Assembly (NCBI RefSeq): GCF_000188155.2
Contig: NZ_KE124774.1
Span: 1,680,356 to 1,744,355 of the forward strand
Direction of reading: 5' to 3'
Length of the DNA stretch: 64,000 bases
Source of the DNA: Methylocystis sp. ATCC 49242
Lineage (GTDB): Bacteria; Pseudomonadota; Alphaproteobacteria; Rhizobiales; Beijerinckiaceae
Positions within the stretch are counted from its first letter, which is position 1. Each line of letters starts with the position of its first letter. Positions 9,432 through 18,286 of the stretch are shown here, one piece after another. The notes under the pieces are model-generated. The model saw only the letters and a list, made by a program, of their open reading frames with translations. It made no database searches and had not been told where the DNA came from. Position numbers and translations under genes: made by a program.

Positions 9432-9727
9432 TTTTTTGACAAAAGCTCCTTCAGCGCCGCGGCTTCCAGCATCTGATCGGCCAGAAGCTTCTTCAGCCGC
9501 GCATTCTCTTCTTCGAGCGCTTTCAACCGCTTGGCCTCGGAGACGTCCATGCCGCCATATTTGGCCTTCCAGTTGTAAAGCGTCGTCTCCGACACAGCAT
9601 ATTTGCGAGCCAGATCCGCCGCCTTCGCGCCCGCCTCGTGCTCCCGCAAAATCCCGATGATCTGCTCTTCCGTGAACCGCTTCTTCTTCATCTCGTCCGT
9701 CCCGATATGGCCGGACTCTAATCGCAT
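9425..9727 (-). CDS. IS-A transposase OrfA, copy 2
   Basis: This 100-residue HTH/coiled-coil protein is identical in sequence to the OrfA at 4407-4709. It overlaps orfB by 7 bases on the same A7 slippery run, so a -1 frameshift can produce OrfAB. Confidence 0.92.
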   Translation of the reverse strand: MRLESGHIGTDEMKKKRFTEEQIIGILREHEAGAKAADLARKYAVSETTLYNWKAKYGGMDVSEAKRLKALEEENARLKKLLADQMLEAAALKELLSKKW

Positions 9728-9753
9728 CTGGTCGAGTTTCTCAGGGGCAGGTC

Positions 9754-9961
9754 ACTGCCATGCAAAGGACAAATGTTCGCCGAGATTAAACAAGGTCATC
9801 AGGCTTTCATGCACCCCGTAGAAATAGCCGACAACGAACGTCAAGGACGCTGCCGTAACCGCGGCTGTTGCCAAGCCAATGAGCTTGCCAATCTCTTCGA
9901 TCGTCCAGTTTTGCACGATGGCCACAGCGGCGCTCGTCTTTTCGTCCTTCGTGGCTTTCAT
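9754..9961 (-). pseudogene. N-terminal fragment of a membrane protein, cut by IS-A
   Basis: From the ATG at 9961 the frame reads MKATKDEKTSAAVAIVQNW, then one clear membrane segment (IGLATAAVTAASLTFVVGYF), and runs into IS-A after about 68 residues, stopping just inside it. The remainder of the protein is not in the window. The family is not recognised. The longer frame up to 10180 has no good start and overlaps unrelated sequence, so this ATG is preferred. Confidence 0.5.
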
Positions 9962-10154
9962 TGAAATTTCTTCCGAAATGTATCGCGAGCCTGGCGTGGC
10001 GCACATCGAACAAGGATTTGCCAAACGCGTCCAAACATCTCCGAATTTCGGGCTGCAAAGCAAGCCAGAGCTCTCGCAGCGCCTCCCCATCTCACGCATG
10101 ATTACGTTCTTTATCATGCGTGAACGCGCAAAGCGCGGAAGCCCCGCGCTGGAC

Positions 10155-10730
10155 TTAACGCAACGGCCGCTTGAGCACAAAGGAACCGGGCACCTCTCTA
10201 AGCTTGGCTTCTGCGATAGGATCGATCACCTCCTTCATATAGCCATCTGCCGTCGATTGGGATTTTACCGGTGCATGCGGAAAGCCCTCTTGCGTTGCCT
10301 CATCCCAAATGACCTGCACTTCGTCCATGAGCCCAATCGCACTTACCACAGGCCCACGCAGCACAAGTTCCCGGCTTTCCTCCAAGCTGAAGCGATACCA
10401 ATTGGCGCTTCCGCAATAGACTACTTGCTCATCGATAATCACTAGCTTCGCATGGAGATTGGCGAGCACTCTTACCGTTGTGTTCGGCCGCTCGTCGAGG
10501 CGAGCGCGAGCAGCAATCCCGTGTTCGCGGAAACTCGAACTCGCTTGATACGGTGGCCGTGTTACAACACGCAAATCGACTGCGGCCGGCAGCGAAAGAA
10601 GCACCTCCGCGAAAAAAGCATCTATCCACGGACCCAGCACCCAAACGCTTGACGACGCGCTCGTTAAGTCCGGGCGAAGGTAGCCGAGAACTTTACCCGT
10701 TCCAAGCGTCTGCCAACTGTTGGACGACAT
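10155..10730 (-). CDS. PLD-family nuclease-like protein, partner of the helicase (DrmC/DpdK-like)
   Basis: This 191-residue protein starts at the ATG at 10730, 38 bases inside the 3' end of the helicase gene, which suggests translational coupling. It has one phospholipase D motif, NLHAKLVIID (H93, K95, D100), followed by YCGSANWYRF, the usual GSxN partner. Single-motif PLD proteins act as dimers and include nucleases such as Nuc, as well as DrmC of DISARM and DpdK of the Dpd systems. A role beside a DNA helicase in foreign-DNA restriction is inferred from gene pairing. An in-frame ATG at 10871 would overlap the helicase by 179 bases and is less likely. Confidence 0.75.
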   Translation of the reverse strand: MSSNSWQTLGTGKVLGYLRPDLTSASSSVWVLGPWIDAFFAEVLLSLPAAVDLRVVTRPPYQASSSFREHGIAARARLDERPNTTVRVLANLHAKLVIIDEQVVYCGSANWYRFSLEESRELVLRGPVVSAIGLMDEVQVIWDEATQEGFPHAPVKSQSTADGYMKEVIDPIAEAKLREVPGSFVLKRPLR

Positions 10731-13356
10731 CCGCAATCTCCTGCGCAGCGACATTTGAGTCGACTCGATATTCTTCTGCAAGAAATCTGCGAAAAGACTC
10801 TTTCGACTTACGGCCTTGCGCTGCAATCTGATTAATTGCAGGTTTCCACGCCGTCGCGATGCGGTCGCCACTCAACAAAGCCTCACTGAGCCCGTTCCCA
10901 CCAGGAGTGCTATCGACGACCCTGATTTCGCCTTGTGGCTCAAACGTGACTTGTAAATCATTGGGCGAACATTCCACGGCGTCGCAGAAGAACGTCTCGA
11001 GAAGCGGACCCAAGATGGGCGCGAGTTCCTTTCGTTTCTGCTCGTCGACAACACGAGCGACGAGCCAGCTCCATCCTTTGGTTCGGTATGAGAAATTATG
11101 AAGGAAAGGGAACGATTCACCTTCGTTTACCGCCGCCCTGAAGCGCTTCGTTACATCAGCGAGCGAAACATATTTCGGCTTTTTCAGTCCGTTAAGATCG
11201 ATTTCCTGATATCCGTCGAACTTGCGCAGGAACGTAAAAATACCAAAGTGCAAAATCCCTTTGGCTGGTTTCTGGCAACCGCTAGTCAATTCCTGCTGCT
11301 CTTCAAGTCCGAACGTATCCTTCCAACGACCGCGAGTGGCGATAGCTTGCGTTTTTTCCTTACTCACCACGATGTGATCTAACCCCTTGAGGTATTTACC
11401 AAGAATAACGCCCTCTGGGCTTTCCCAGGTTCCGACCTCCCATTGGCCGACGTACCGCTTGACGCGGTAGCTGACGCCTAAATGATTCAAATAGACGCCT
11501 TCAGGATGAGCATCTCGGAAAATGGCGATGTCGTCGATTAGCGCAACCTGTTTTCCCGTCTTTTCGTCGATGAGGGGGCGCTTCCCTTGTGAAGCGCTCA
11601 CTCGAAACCCCCTATAAACCCAAAACGGGTCGTCGAAATCGACGAGACCGCTTAGAACCTCCCCCAGCTGCTGCCTCAGGTCACGATAGTGCGGTGCTTC
11701 GCCAAAATAGCGGTTGAGTGCGCTGTTGAAGTCGCCCCAGGATGCATTCTTTTTTTTGAGTCTTGGCATCCATTCCTTGAATGCCGCAGCCATTGCCAGT
11801 AACCGAACCGATTCAAGGTGCAACGGCAGAGATAAAGGCTTCGTGTTGCGAAAATCAACGGCCGCCAATGGCTCTTCGATCAGTCTCTCGTCGGCAGGTG
11901 AGTAGCCCAGGCACAACACGCCAAGCCCAGGCCGCTCGAAGGAGCGGCCCACTCTACCAAGTCGCTGGAGCAACTCGCACCGTCGGGGAGGAAGTTCGTC
12001 CATCACCACCACGTCTAGGCTCGGGAGGTCTACCCCCAGCTCCAAAGCACTTGTGCCGATGACAATCTTTGCCTTTCCGCTAGGCTTAAAAATCATCCTT
12101 TCAATCTGCCGCCGTTTGTCGTTCGGGAGATCGGCGTCATATGCAATCACGCTTCTACTCGGAAGGTCTATTTCTAATTTTTTTTGGAGTCGATGACCGA
12201 CAAACTTGCTTTGGACAAAACAGAGAACATCTGCTTTGTCCCCTAGCAGTTTTGATTCGCCAAGAATTTTATCCGCTACAAGTGGCTTGGTTTCCGGTTT
12301 GATGAGTAAGATGTACCTGCGCAGCAACCCGGGCTCTGCTTTCTGAGCCAGCAAAGCAGGGACTTTTTCCGTTGCTACCAACGACGCCGTTGCTGTTCCC
12401 AGATCGCTCACTTCCAGAAATGGGGAGGAACTCACTCCCGTTAAGTCTTCGGCGAACACGGTCGCTTCCGCCAACGTTGCGGAGGCCAGAAAAAAAGCCG
12501 GATGCTGCTTGCATCCCAGAACATCCATTGACAGGTGCAATCGATCCAGCATTCGTCGCACGTTCGCGCCAGATAGACCGTGCCAGGAGTGCGCCTCATC
12601 GATTATCAATCCACCAAGGTGGCGAAGAAAATCGGCTTGATCCTGGCCCATAAGGCTCCAGTGAACTTTGTCGAGTGTCGAGAGTCTTAGCCGAGCATTC
12701 TTAAATCCGGGTGTCTCAACGTGGTCCGCCATTTTCCGATCACCGTGCACGCCGTACCAGACAGACCATGGTAATTCGACACCGTCTATTTCGATGCGCC
12801 CGCTGAACTTGCCTTGCTCGGCCTCGACCCCTTTCACTCGCGCCTCCAGCGCCGCGAGCCGGTCCGCTTGCCCCCACAAGAGCGCCTGAGTTGGAAAAGT
12901 CGCGATGACCGTTGCTTTCGGGTCTCTTCTTAAAATTTCAAAGGCCCATGCCAAGAATGCCAGGCTCTTGCCCGAGCCTGTTGTTGTAGTCATCAGAACA
13001 TTGGGTACAGCATCTCCGTTAAGGCGTTGGACTATAGAAGCTTGATGCTCATACAATCCGTGCTCGACAATGCGAGGCTCATACGCTTTGAGGAATTCTC
13101 GGAGAGCCCGCGATGGTTTGCCCTTGTCGAGCGGCACCAGTTTTGAAACGGGCGTTGTCAGACAGATTGACTTGCTATGCAGCCGATCCCCGAATGTGCG
13201 AATCAGGTTTGTGGATACCTCAGATGAGGGTGGTGGAACGATTCGCTTTGATTGAATTTTTGCTGACACGCGGGGCATCAGATTCCTCGATCTTAACGAC
13301 ACGTGGCTTTGGCGGAATCTGGTCTCGCCCATCGAGGGCCGAGGCCGTTGTTTCAT
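10693..13356 (-). CDS. SF2 DEAH-box helicase with DUF1998-like C-terminal motif
   Basis: This is an 887-residue protein. Residues about 100-260 hold helicase motifs Q (YEHQ), I (TTTTGSGKS, 123-131) and II (IIDEAHSW, 251-258), with ASATL as motif III. The second RecA domain has TSALELGVDLP and QRLGRVGRS (motif VI, 464-472). The MrfA/YprA-Hrq1 branch of SF2 fits best. Near residue 830 STPGGNGLSEAL resembles the conserved loop of DUF1998. Related helicase-DUF1998 proteins occur in DISARM (DrmA/DrmB), Druantia (DruE) and DNA repair (MrfA). The start overlaps the upstream gene's stop by ATGA and the 3' end overlaps the PLD gene: a tight operon. The region is visibly lower in GC than the backbone, which suggests transfer. 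Confidence 0.85.
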   Translation of the reverse strand: MKQRPRPSMGETRFRQSHVSLRSRNLMPRVSAKIQSKRIVPPPSSEVSTNLIRTFGDRLHSKSICLTTPVSKLVPLDKGKPSRALREFLKAYEPRIVEHGLYEHQASIVQRLNGDAVPNVLMTTTTGSGKSLAFLAWAFEILRRDPKATVIATFPTQALLWGQADRLAALEARVKGVEAEQGKFSGRIEIDGVELPWSVWYGVHGDRKMADHVETPGFKNARLRLSTLDKVHWSLMGQDQADFLRHLGGLIIDEAHSWHGLSGANVRRMLDRLHLSMDVLGCKQHPAFFLASATLAEATVFAEDLTGVSSSPFLEVSDLGTATASLVATEKVPALLAQKAEPGLLRRYILLIKPETKPLVADKILGESKLLGDKADVLCFVQSKFVGHRLQKKLEIDLPSRSVIAYDADLPNDKRRQIERMIFKPSGKAKIVIGTSALELGVDLPSLDVVVMDELPPRRCELLQRLGRVGRSFERPGLGVLCLGYSPADERLIEEPLAAVDFRNTKPLSLPLHLESVRLLAMAAAFKEWMPRLKKKNASWGDFNSALNRYFGEAPHYRDLRQQLGEVLSGLVDFDDPFWVYRGFRVSASQGKRPLIDEKTGKQVALIDDIAIFRDAHPEGVYLNHLGVSYRVKRYVGQWEVGTWESPEGVILGKYLKGLDHIVVSKEKTQAIATRGRWKDTFGLEEQQELTSGCQKPAKGILHFGIFTFLRKFDGYQEIDLNGLKKPKYVSLADVTKRFRAAVNEGESFPFLHNFSYRTKGWSWLVARVVDEQKRKELAPILGPLLETFFCDAVECSPNDLQVTFEPQGEIRVVDSTPGGNGLSEALLSGDRIATAWKPAINQIAAQGRKSKESFRRFLAEEYRVDSNVAAQEIADVVQQLADAWNG

Positions 13357-13681
13357 AATTCAGACGGTTCGAACGACAAAAGTTTCACGAAGTCGCCCAG
13401 CTTCTGCGCCTCTTTTGCAGTGATATCAGCAGGAAGTGTGATCTTGATCGTCTTGCCGGGACGCAGGACGAATTCGTGCCTCACATCGTCGTCAGAAAGC
13501 TCAGGGCCATCAGCGTCGTCTCGTCCGATCAGCTCTGCCCCTTCATCGCTACGCGCGACCTTCCCGATGCTATCGAGACGGAACGTCCAGGTGATGTGAG
13601 GCTTTTTGCCGCGAGCGGATTTGACGACTTGGCCCGCGCCGATCCGTTCGATCCATTCGGCGAAAGCCATCACGTCTTCTA

Positions 13682-14546
13682 GAGGGTGTTATGCACCTTG
13701 GATCATGAAATCTGCTGCGCGCTTGAGCATGAGACATGCGAAGGCGACGACGTGGAGTCCTGCGAGGGTCTGAGCATAGCGCTCGTAGTCTTTGACGAGC
13801 CGCCTGCATCGCGTCGCCCAGGCGAATGAACGCTCGACCACCCAGCGCTTGGGCAGCAACACGAAGCCCTTCTTCGCTTCGGCAAGTTTGACGACGCACA
13901 GTTCGGCGCCTTGCGCCTTCGCCGCCTCGGACGCCTTTTCGCCGGTGTAGCCCTGATCGACATAAACGAGTTCGACGCTTTCGCCTGTCACATCCTGCAC
14001 GGCTGCGATGAGCTTGCCGACCTCGGCGCGGTCATCGACATTCGCCGGCGTGACATGCAACGCCAGCAAATGGCCCAATGTGTCGACTGCCATGTGCAGC
14101 TTCGAGCCGCGCTTTCGCTTCGCGCCGTCATAGCCCGCTCGTGGGCCGCTCTCAGGGGTCGAGCGCAAGGTGCGGCTGTCGATGATCGCCGCCGTCGGCT
14201 CCGCCGCCCGCCCGGAAGCGACGCGCAACTGGGCGCGCAGATCCTGCGCAAGCGCCTCGAACACGCCCGCCGACAGCCAGCGCTGCGATTGCTGATACAC
14301 GGCGAACCATGGCGGCAGATCGTTGGGCATGGCGCGCCAGGCGATGCCGTAGCGCAGCACGTAACGCAGGCCGTTGAACAGCTCGCGCAGCGAATGTTGA
14401 CGCTGCGGCGCGCCTTCGTCCATGAGCGTCAGATAAGGCGCAACCAGCGACCATTCTTCGTCGCTGACGTCAGACGGATAAGGTTTGCGAATCGGAGACA
14501 TCCGATTCTACTAAGACAATCAATCACCAAAGTACATAACACCCTC
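13682..14546 (-). mobile_element. IS-B copy B (IS5 family)
   Basis: This 865-bp copy has terminal repeats GAGGGTGTTATG / CATAACACCCTC with TA at both sides in a CTAG target. It lies inside the leader gene of the helicase operon and is identical in structure to copies C and D. Confidence 0.93.
13689..14501 (-). CDS. IS-B transposase, copy B
   Basis: This 270-residue protein has the same sequence as the transposase at 6745-7557, with the DDE motifs AAIIDSRTL, VDQGYTGE and KRWVVERSFAW intact. It runs in the same direction as the interrupted operon. Confidence 0.93.
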   Translation of the reverse strand: MSPIRKPYPSDVSDEEWSLVAPYLTLMDEGAPQRQHSLRELFNGLRYVLRYGIAWRAMPNDLPPWFAVYQQSQRWLSAGVFEALAQDLRAQLRVASGRAAEPTAAIIDSRTLRSTPESGPRAGYDGAKRKRGSKLHMAVDTLGHLLALHVTPANVDDRAEVGKLIAAVQDVTGESVELVYVDQGYTGEKASEAAKAQGAELCVVKLAEAKKGFVLLPKRWVVERSFAWATRCRRLVKDYERYAQTLAGLHVVAFACLMLKRAADFMIQGA

Positions 14547-14753
14547 TAGATCACCGCCTCCCACCGCGTGAATGCTTTCGAGCGTTGTTTCCCATCGATA
14601 TCTTTGGCGATTTGCCGCCCAGTTGTAAAATTTATATTCATCGAAGTTCGATTCGCGCTGCGCGGAATAAGTCTTCTGCAGCGTCTCCTTGACGGCCTCG
14701 CTGTCAATCGTCATGGCATTTCATCCTTAGTAATGACGGCCTCTGCTATCTAA

Positions 14754-15687
14754 GAGTCCGTCCCAGAAGTTAGTCAACAATTGCAGAGCTTTCGTAGCAT
14801 GAGCCGAATCGACGCGAAACGCAGGAACACGAGCGCTGTGATATTGAGGTTTTCCCAATCCTTGGCCAGTCTTCTACAGCGGTTTAGCCAGGCGATTGAT
14901 CTTTCGACGATCCAGCGCATGGGCAATTTCACGAAGCCCTTCGCCTGATCGGATCGTTTTATAATCTCGATTTTGAGACACGGTAGGATTTTGCCCGTTG
15001 CGTCGGCGAAGATCGGTCCCTGATAGGCGCTGTCAGCCAACAGCTTTTCAAGAAAGGGAAACCGCCCATGCAACGTCGAAAGCAGCAAGACGCCGCCGTC
15101 TCGGTCCTGAATGTCGGCGCCGTGAACGACGGCGCCCATCAACAAACCTTGCGTATCGACGAGTACGTGGCGTTTCTTGCCTTTGATCTTTTTGCCGGCG
15201 TCATAGCCATGCGGATCAATGCGCGCCCCCTTTTTCCGCGCTCTTCACGCTCTGACTATCGATGATCGCCGCGGTGGGGCTCGCCTCTCGTTCCGCTCGT
15301 TCGCGACACATGACGTAGAGCGCGTCGTGCATGCGATCCAGAACGCCGCACCAGGCCCAATCGCAAAAATAACGATACACTGTGCTCTTCGGGGGAAAAT
15401 CCTTGGGAATGTACCGCCATTGGCATCCCGTGCTCAGCACATACATGATGGCGTTGAACACCGCCCGCATGTCCACTTCACGCTTGCGCCCGCCACGCTT
15501 GGCCGGAGGAATAAGCGGCGCCACATGCCCCCACTCCTCGTCCGTCACATCACTCGGATAACGTAACCTGTCGCGATTGTATTTCGCCCGGTTTGCCTTC
15601 GTCCACATCGACGGCCTCCTACGAATCAGACCGCCTCCCATCCATCACAACAGATTCATTCGATTCAACATCTTTCAGGACGGACAC
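14754..15687 (-). mobile_element. IS-E (IS5 family, IS1031-like) with TAA target duplication
   Basis: This 934-bp element is bounded by imperfect inverted repeats (GAGTCCGTCCCAGAAG and CTTTCAGGACGGACAC) and by direct TAA trinucleotides at 14751-14753 and 15688-15690. TNA duplications are typical of IS1031-like IS5 elements. It sits 40 bases upstream of the helicase operon's leader gene and separates it from the DUF4258 gene. Confidence 0.88.
14774..15608 (-). CDS. IS-E transposase in two frames
   Basis: The first frame (15608 down to 15216) carries the DUF4096-like N-terminus (YPSDVTDEEWGHVAPLIPP, GCQWRYIPKDFPP) and the first catalytic Asp (TAAIIDSQSVK). The second frame continues with RIDPHGYDAGKK, LLADSAYQGP (Asp) and RWIVERSIAW (Glu), ending at 14774. 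The frames change at GGAAAAAGGGGGCG near 15220, an A5G5 run. Many IS5 elements use frameshifting at such runs to make the full transposase, so this may be programmed rather than a mutation. The needed shift reads as +1 (or -2) here, which is less usual. Confidence 0.8.
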
Positions 15688-15729
15688 TAACGCTTAGCCG
15701 TGATTGCGCCGGCAAATTTTGTGTCGCAG

Positions 15730-16032
15730 TTAGCTCACCAACGCGCGCCGCTCGGCGCGGCGCAGCAACCAGCGCTCCTTACCTGCATTAGCGTGGTAGG
15801 CGGTGACGATCGTATCGCCATCGACGACTACCCGTTTGCCCACAAGGCGTTTGGCTTGATCTCTCAAGTGTCTCAATTCGCGGTCTAAAACTTGAAAATC
15901 CTTCTGTCTCACGAGATATCCGCCCTCGACCTCGGTGCCAATTCTCTTGATCAATTCCAGGTCATTGGGCGCGATCCCTCGCTGAGCAACCCGTTTCGTG
16001 GCGTGCGCAGTGAGGTGAGTGAGACTGTTCAT
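15730..16032 (-). CDS. DUF4258 domain protein
   Basis: This 100-residue basic protein contains THLTAHATKRVAQRGI and later VVVDGDTIVTAYHAN, the conserved H/R and late Thr/Tyr pattern of DUF4258. Members are small, often found near mobile DNA, and some resemble RelE/HicA-type toxins; none of that is proven here. It has the same orientation as the helicase operon. If IS-E is removed, only about 80 bases separate it from the leader gene, so it may have been the first operon gene. AT-rich DNA upstream (16090-16140) would suit a promoter. Confidence 0.75.
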   Translation of the reverse strand: MNSLTHLTAHATKRVAQRGIAPNDLELIKRIGTEVEGGYLVRQKDFQVLDRELRHLRDQAKRLVGKRVVVDGDTIVTAYHANAGKERWLLRRAERRALVS

Positions 16033-16386
16033 GGCGTCATCTCCGTTAGCAGCGACGGAAGTTGCTGCCGTCTGTTAGGTAAGAGTTAAAAATGCAAATA
16101 GCAAGCTAAAATAGCGAAAAAAAACTTAGCTGCTGCTTGTTTCGAATCCTAAATGGGTTGCGGCCTTTTAGGCGCAAGCGCCCCGATGGCAAAGCTCAAG
16201 GAGTCAAGGGGGATGCGCCGGCGGCTCGCGAACGATTGGCTCCCGAAACCCCGTGTCCTCCACACCCTTGGCCGCGCTAACGCTTTGCCGTCAAAACCAC
16301 GAGGTGGGAGCAGTATGCGGGAATTTCGCTCGTACGGATCTGTGCGGAGGACGCTCCGTAATGCGCGTCCCGCAATCAGTAACGCA
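16033..16386. other. Intergenic DNA without a convincing gene
   Basis: About 350 bases lie between the DUF4258 start and the integrase remnant. The first 110 bases are AT-rich and probably hold the promoter of the DUF4258 gene. The rest shows no reading frame with protein-like composition and a ribosome site. Confidence 0.5.
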
Positions 16387-16622
16387 TCAAATCGTGATCC
16401 GCTCGACCTCGTCGAGCGTGATCTCGTCTCCCGTGCGATCATAGAGCTTCGTGGTGCGCGGACTTTCGTGCGCCGCCATGGCCTGCGCGTTTTCAAGCGT
16501 GCCGCCGGCTTCCAGATAGGCGGTGATGCCCGTGGCGCGGAATGTATGGCAGCCGATCCTACCTCGCGCGCCGAGATCGGCGGCGCGGCGCTGGATCATG
16601 CGGTAGGCGTCGATCTGGTGTA
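16387..16622 (-). pseudogene. Tyrosine recombinase, C-terminal fragment cut by IS-F
   Basis: The last 78 residues of a recombinase remain: IGCHTFRATGITAYLEAGG (HxxR), AMAAHESPRTTKLYDRTGD (His and nucleophile Tyr), ending DEVERITI. The upstream part stops exactly at the IS-F copy 1 end at 16623. It belongs to a different recombinase lineage from the two tRNA-linked integrases in this window and probably came from a plasmid or ICE. Confidence 0.8.
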
Positions 16623-16747
16623 TGAACAGCGGCGGCAAAGTGTACCACTGAACCGGCTTTGGGGGCTGCTTTGACGGCGGCGCAAAAGTGTACCGGTCCT
16701 GATAGGCCGAACTCGATGTCATCGACTGGCATGGAGAGGCCGAAAGG

Positions 16748-18286
16748 ATGTTCACAGTGGAACTCTATGCCCGGGTGAGACGCGCGGTGATGGCGGAAGG
16801 GCTGAGCCGGCGGGAAGCGGCCAGGCGCTTCGGCGTGCACCGCAATACGATCACGAAGATGCTTCAATATTCGGTTCCGCCGGGGTATCGGCGTCGGGAG
16901 CGGCCGATCTCGAAGAAGCTGGGGCCGTATATGGCCTGGATCGACAAGGTCCTGGCGGATGATCGGCTTGTTCACGCCAAGCAGCGTCATACGGCACAGC
17001 GGATATTCGAACGGCTGCGGGACGAAGAAGGGTTTTCCGGCGGCTACACGATCGTCCGGGAATATGTCGCGCAGGCGCAGTTGCGGTCGCGCGAGATGTT
17101 TATTCCACTCAGCCATCGACCGGGGAATGCGCAGGCGGATTTTGGCGAGGCGGACGCCTATATCGCCGGCAGGAAGGTCCGCTTTCATTATTTTTGCATG
17201 GACCTGCCGCATTCGGACGGCTGCTTCGTCAATGCCTATCCGGCGGAGACGGCGGAAGCCTTCTGCGACGGCCATGTCGCGGCCTTCGCCTTCTTTGGCG
17301 GCGTCCCCCAGTCCATTCTTTACGACAATACGCGTCTCGCGGTCGCCAGGATCGTGAAGGGTGGAGAGCGTCTGCGTTCGCAAATGTTTGCGGAACTCCA
17401 GAGCCATTACCTTTTTGCTGATCGCTTTGGCCGGCCCGGCAAGGGGAATGACAAGGGCAAGGTCGAGGGGCTTGTCGGCTATGTCCGGCGCAACTTCATG
17501 ACGCCACTGCCCGTGGCGGAGAGTTTCGAGGCGCTGAACGCGAGGTTCCTGGACGCCTGCACGAAACGACGGCGGGCGATCCTGCGCGGCCAGTCGACGC
17601 CGATCGGCGAACGCATGCAGGCGGATATGGCGGCATTCCTGCCGGCGCCGCCGGCTCCCTATGACGCCTGTCACAAGGTCGCGACGCGCGTGTCGTCGAT
17701 GGCGCTGGTGCGCTACCGCAACAACGATTACTCGGTCCCGATGCGCTTCGGCCATCGGGAGGTGCTGGCCAAGGGCTATGTCGATCGGGTCGAGATTGTC
17801 TGCGGCGGGGAGACCATCGCCGTGCATGCGCGCAGCTACGGCAAGGCCGAGTTCATCTACAACCCGCTGCATTATCTCGCTTTACTCGAACACAAGAGCC
17901 GCGCGCTCGATCAGGCCGCGCCGCTCGACGACTGGCGGCTTGCCGACTGCGTGCATCGTCTGCGGCGGCTGATGGAGGCGCGCATGGGGAATAGCGGGCG
18001 CCGCGAGTTCATCCAGGTGCTGCGGCTGATGGAGGACTTTCATCAGCATCAGGTCGAACAGGCGGTCGCGGAGGCGCTGCGTCTTGGCGCGATCAGCTTT
18101 GACGCAGTGAAGATGCTGCTGCTGGCCAGGCTGGAGAACCGGCCCGCGCGGCTCGATCTGACATTCTACCCCTACCTGCCGGCGGCTACGGTCGGCGCGA
18201 CGGATCCGCGCGCCTATCTCGGGCTCGTCGCCGGCGCGAGCGTCATCGCGGGCGTCATGGACTCGAACGCGGGGGGGCCGGCATGA
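16748..18286 (+). CDS. istA: IS-F transposase IstA (IS21 family)
   Basis: This is a 512-residue DDE transposase. An N-terminal HTH (LSRREAARRFGVHRNTITKM) binds the ends. The rve core includes NAQADFGEADAY (Asp), PQSILYDNTRLAV (Asp) and KGKVEGLVGYVRRN (Glu). A C-terminal Mu-transposase-like beta-barrel follows. It overlaps istB by 4 bases. This copy has Asn in FVNAYPAE where copies 2 and 3 have Lys. Confidence 0.95.
   Translation: MFTVELYARVRRAVMAEGLSRREAARRFGVHRNTITKMLQYSVPPGYRRRERPISKKLGPYMAWIDKVLADDRLVHAKQRHTAQRIFERLRDEEGFSGGYTIVREYVAQAQLRSREMFIPLSHRPGNAQADFGEADAYIAGRKVRFHYFCMDLPHSDGCFVNAYPAETAEAFCDGHVAAFAFFGGVPQSILYDNTRLAVARIVKGGERLRSQMFAELQSHYLFADRFGRPGKGNDKGKVEGLVGYVRRNFMTPLPVAESFEALNARFLDACTKRRRAILRGQSTPIGERMQADMAAFLPAPPAPYDACHKVATRVSSMALVRYRNNDYSVPMRFGHREVLAKGYVDRVEIVCGGETIAVHARSYGKAEFIYNPLHYLALLEHKSRALDQAAPLDDWRLADCVHRLRRLMEARMGNSGRREFIQVLRLMEDFHQHQVEQAVAEALRLGAISFDAVKMLLLARLENRPARLDLTFYPYLPAATVGATDPRAYLGLVAGASVIAGVMDSNAGGPA

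Larger units (their letters stand above)
8487..9754 (-). mobile_element. IS-A copy 2 (IS3 family), inverted relative to copy 1
   Basis: This 1,268-bp element has the same 14-bp inverted repeats as copy 1 (TGACCTGCCCCTGA at 8487-8500 and its complement at 9741-9754). It interrupts IS-D copy 1 on the left and a membrane-protein gene on the right. The two flanks belong to different genes and show no target duplication, so a deletion or recombination occurred at this copy. Confidence 0.9.
13353..14714 (-). pseudogene. Small operon leader gene split by IS-B copy B
   Basis: The frame starts at the ATG at 14714 (MTIDSEAVKETLQKTY) and enters IS-B after 56 residues. It resumes at 13681 and ends at 13353. 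Removing the IS and one TA copy joins GGD-L-EDVMAFAEWIERIG in frame, giving a protein of about 163 residues. The C-terminal IKITLPADITAKEAQKLGDF is a short motif common in small regulatory or accessory proteins, but the family is not recognised. The stop overlaps the helicase start (ATGA). It was probably the first gene of the helicase-PLD operon. The insertion removes the full protein and may block transcription of the downstream genes. Confidence 0.75.

Noticed and set aside
10155-13356. Considered calling the helicase-PLD pair a DISARM system
   Set aside because: No methyltransferase gene and no separate drmA/drmB pair are present; only architecture and motifs are shared, so it is reported as related but unnamed.
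16559-17872. Long minus-strand frame (437 codons) opposite IstA, repeated at 24906-26228 and 30541-31848
   Set aside because: It is an antisense shadow created by high-GC codon bias. It recurs with each IS-F copy, has His/Arg/Asp-heavy composition and no ribosome site.
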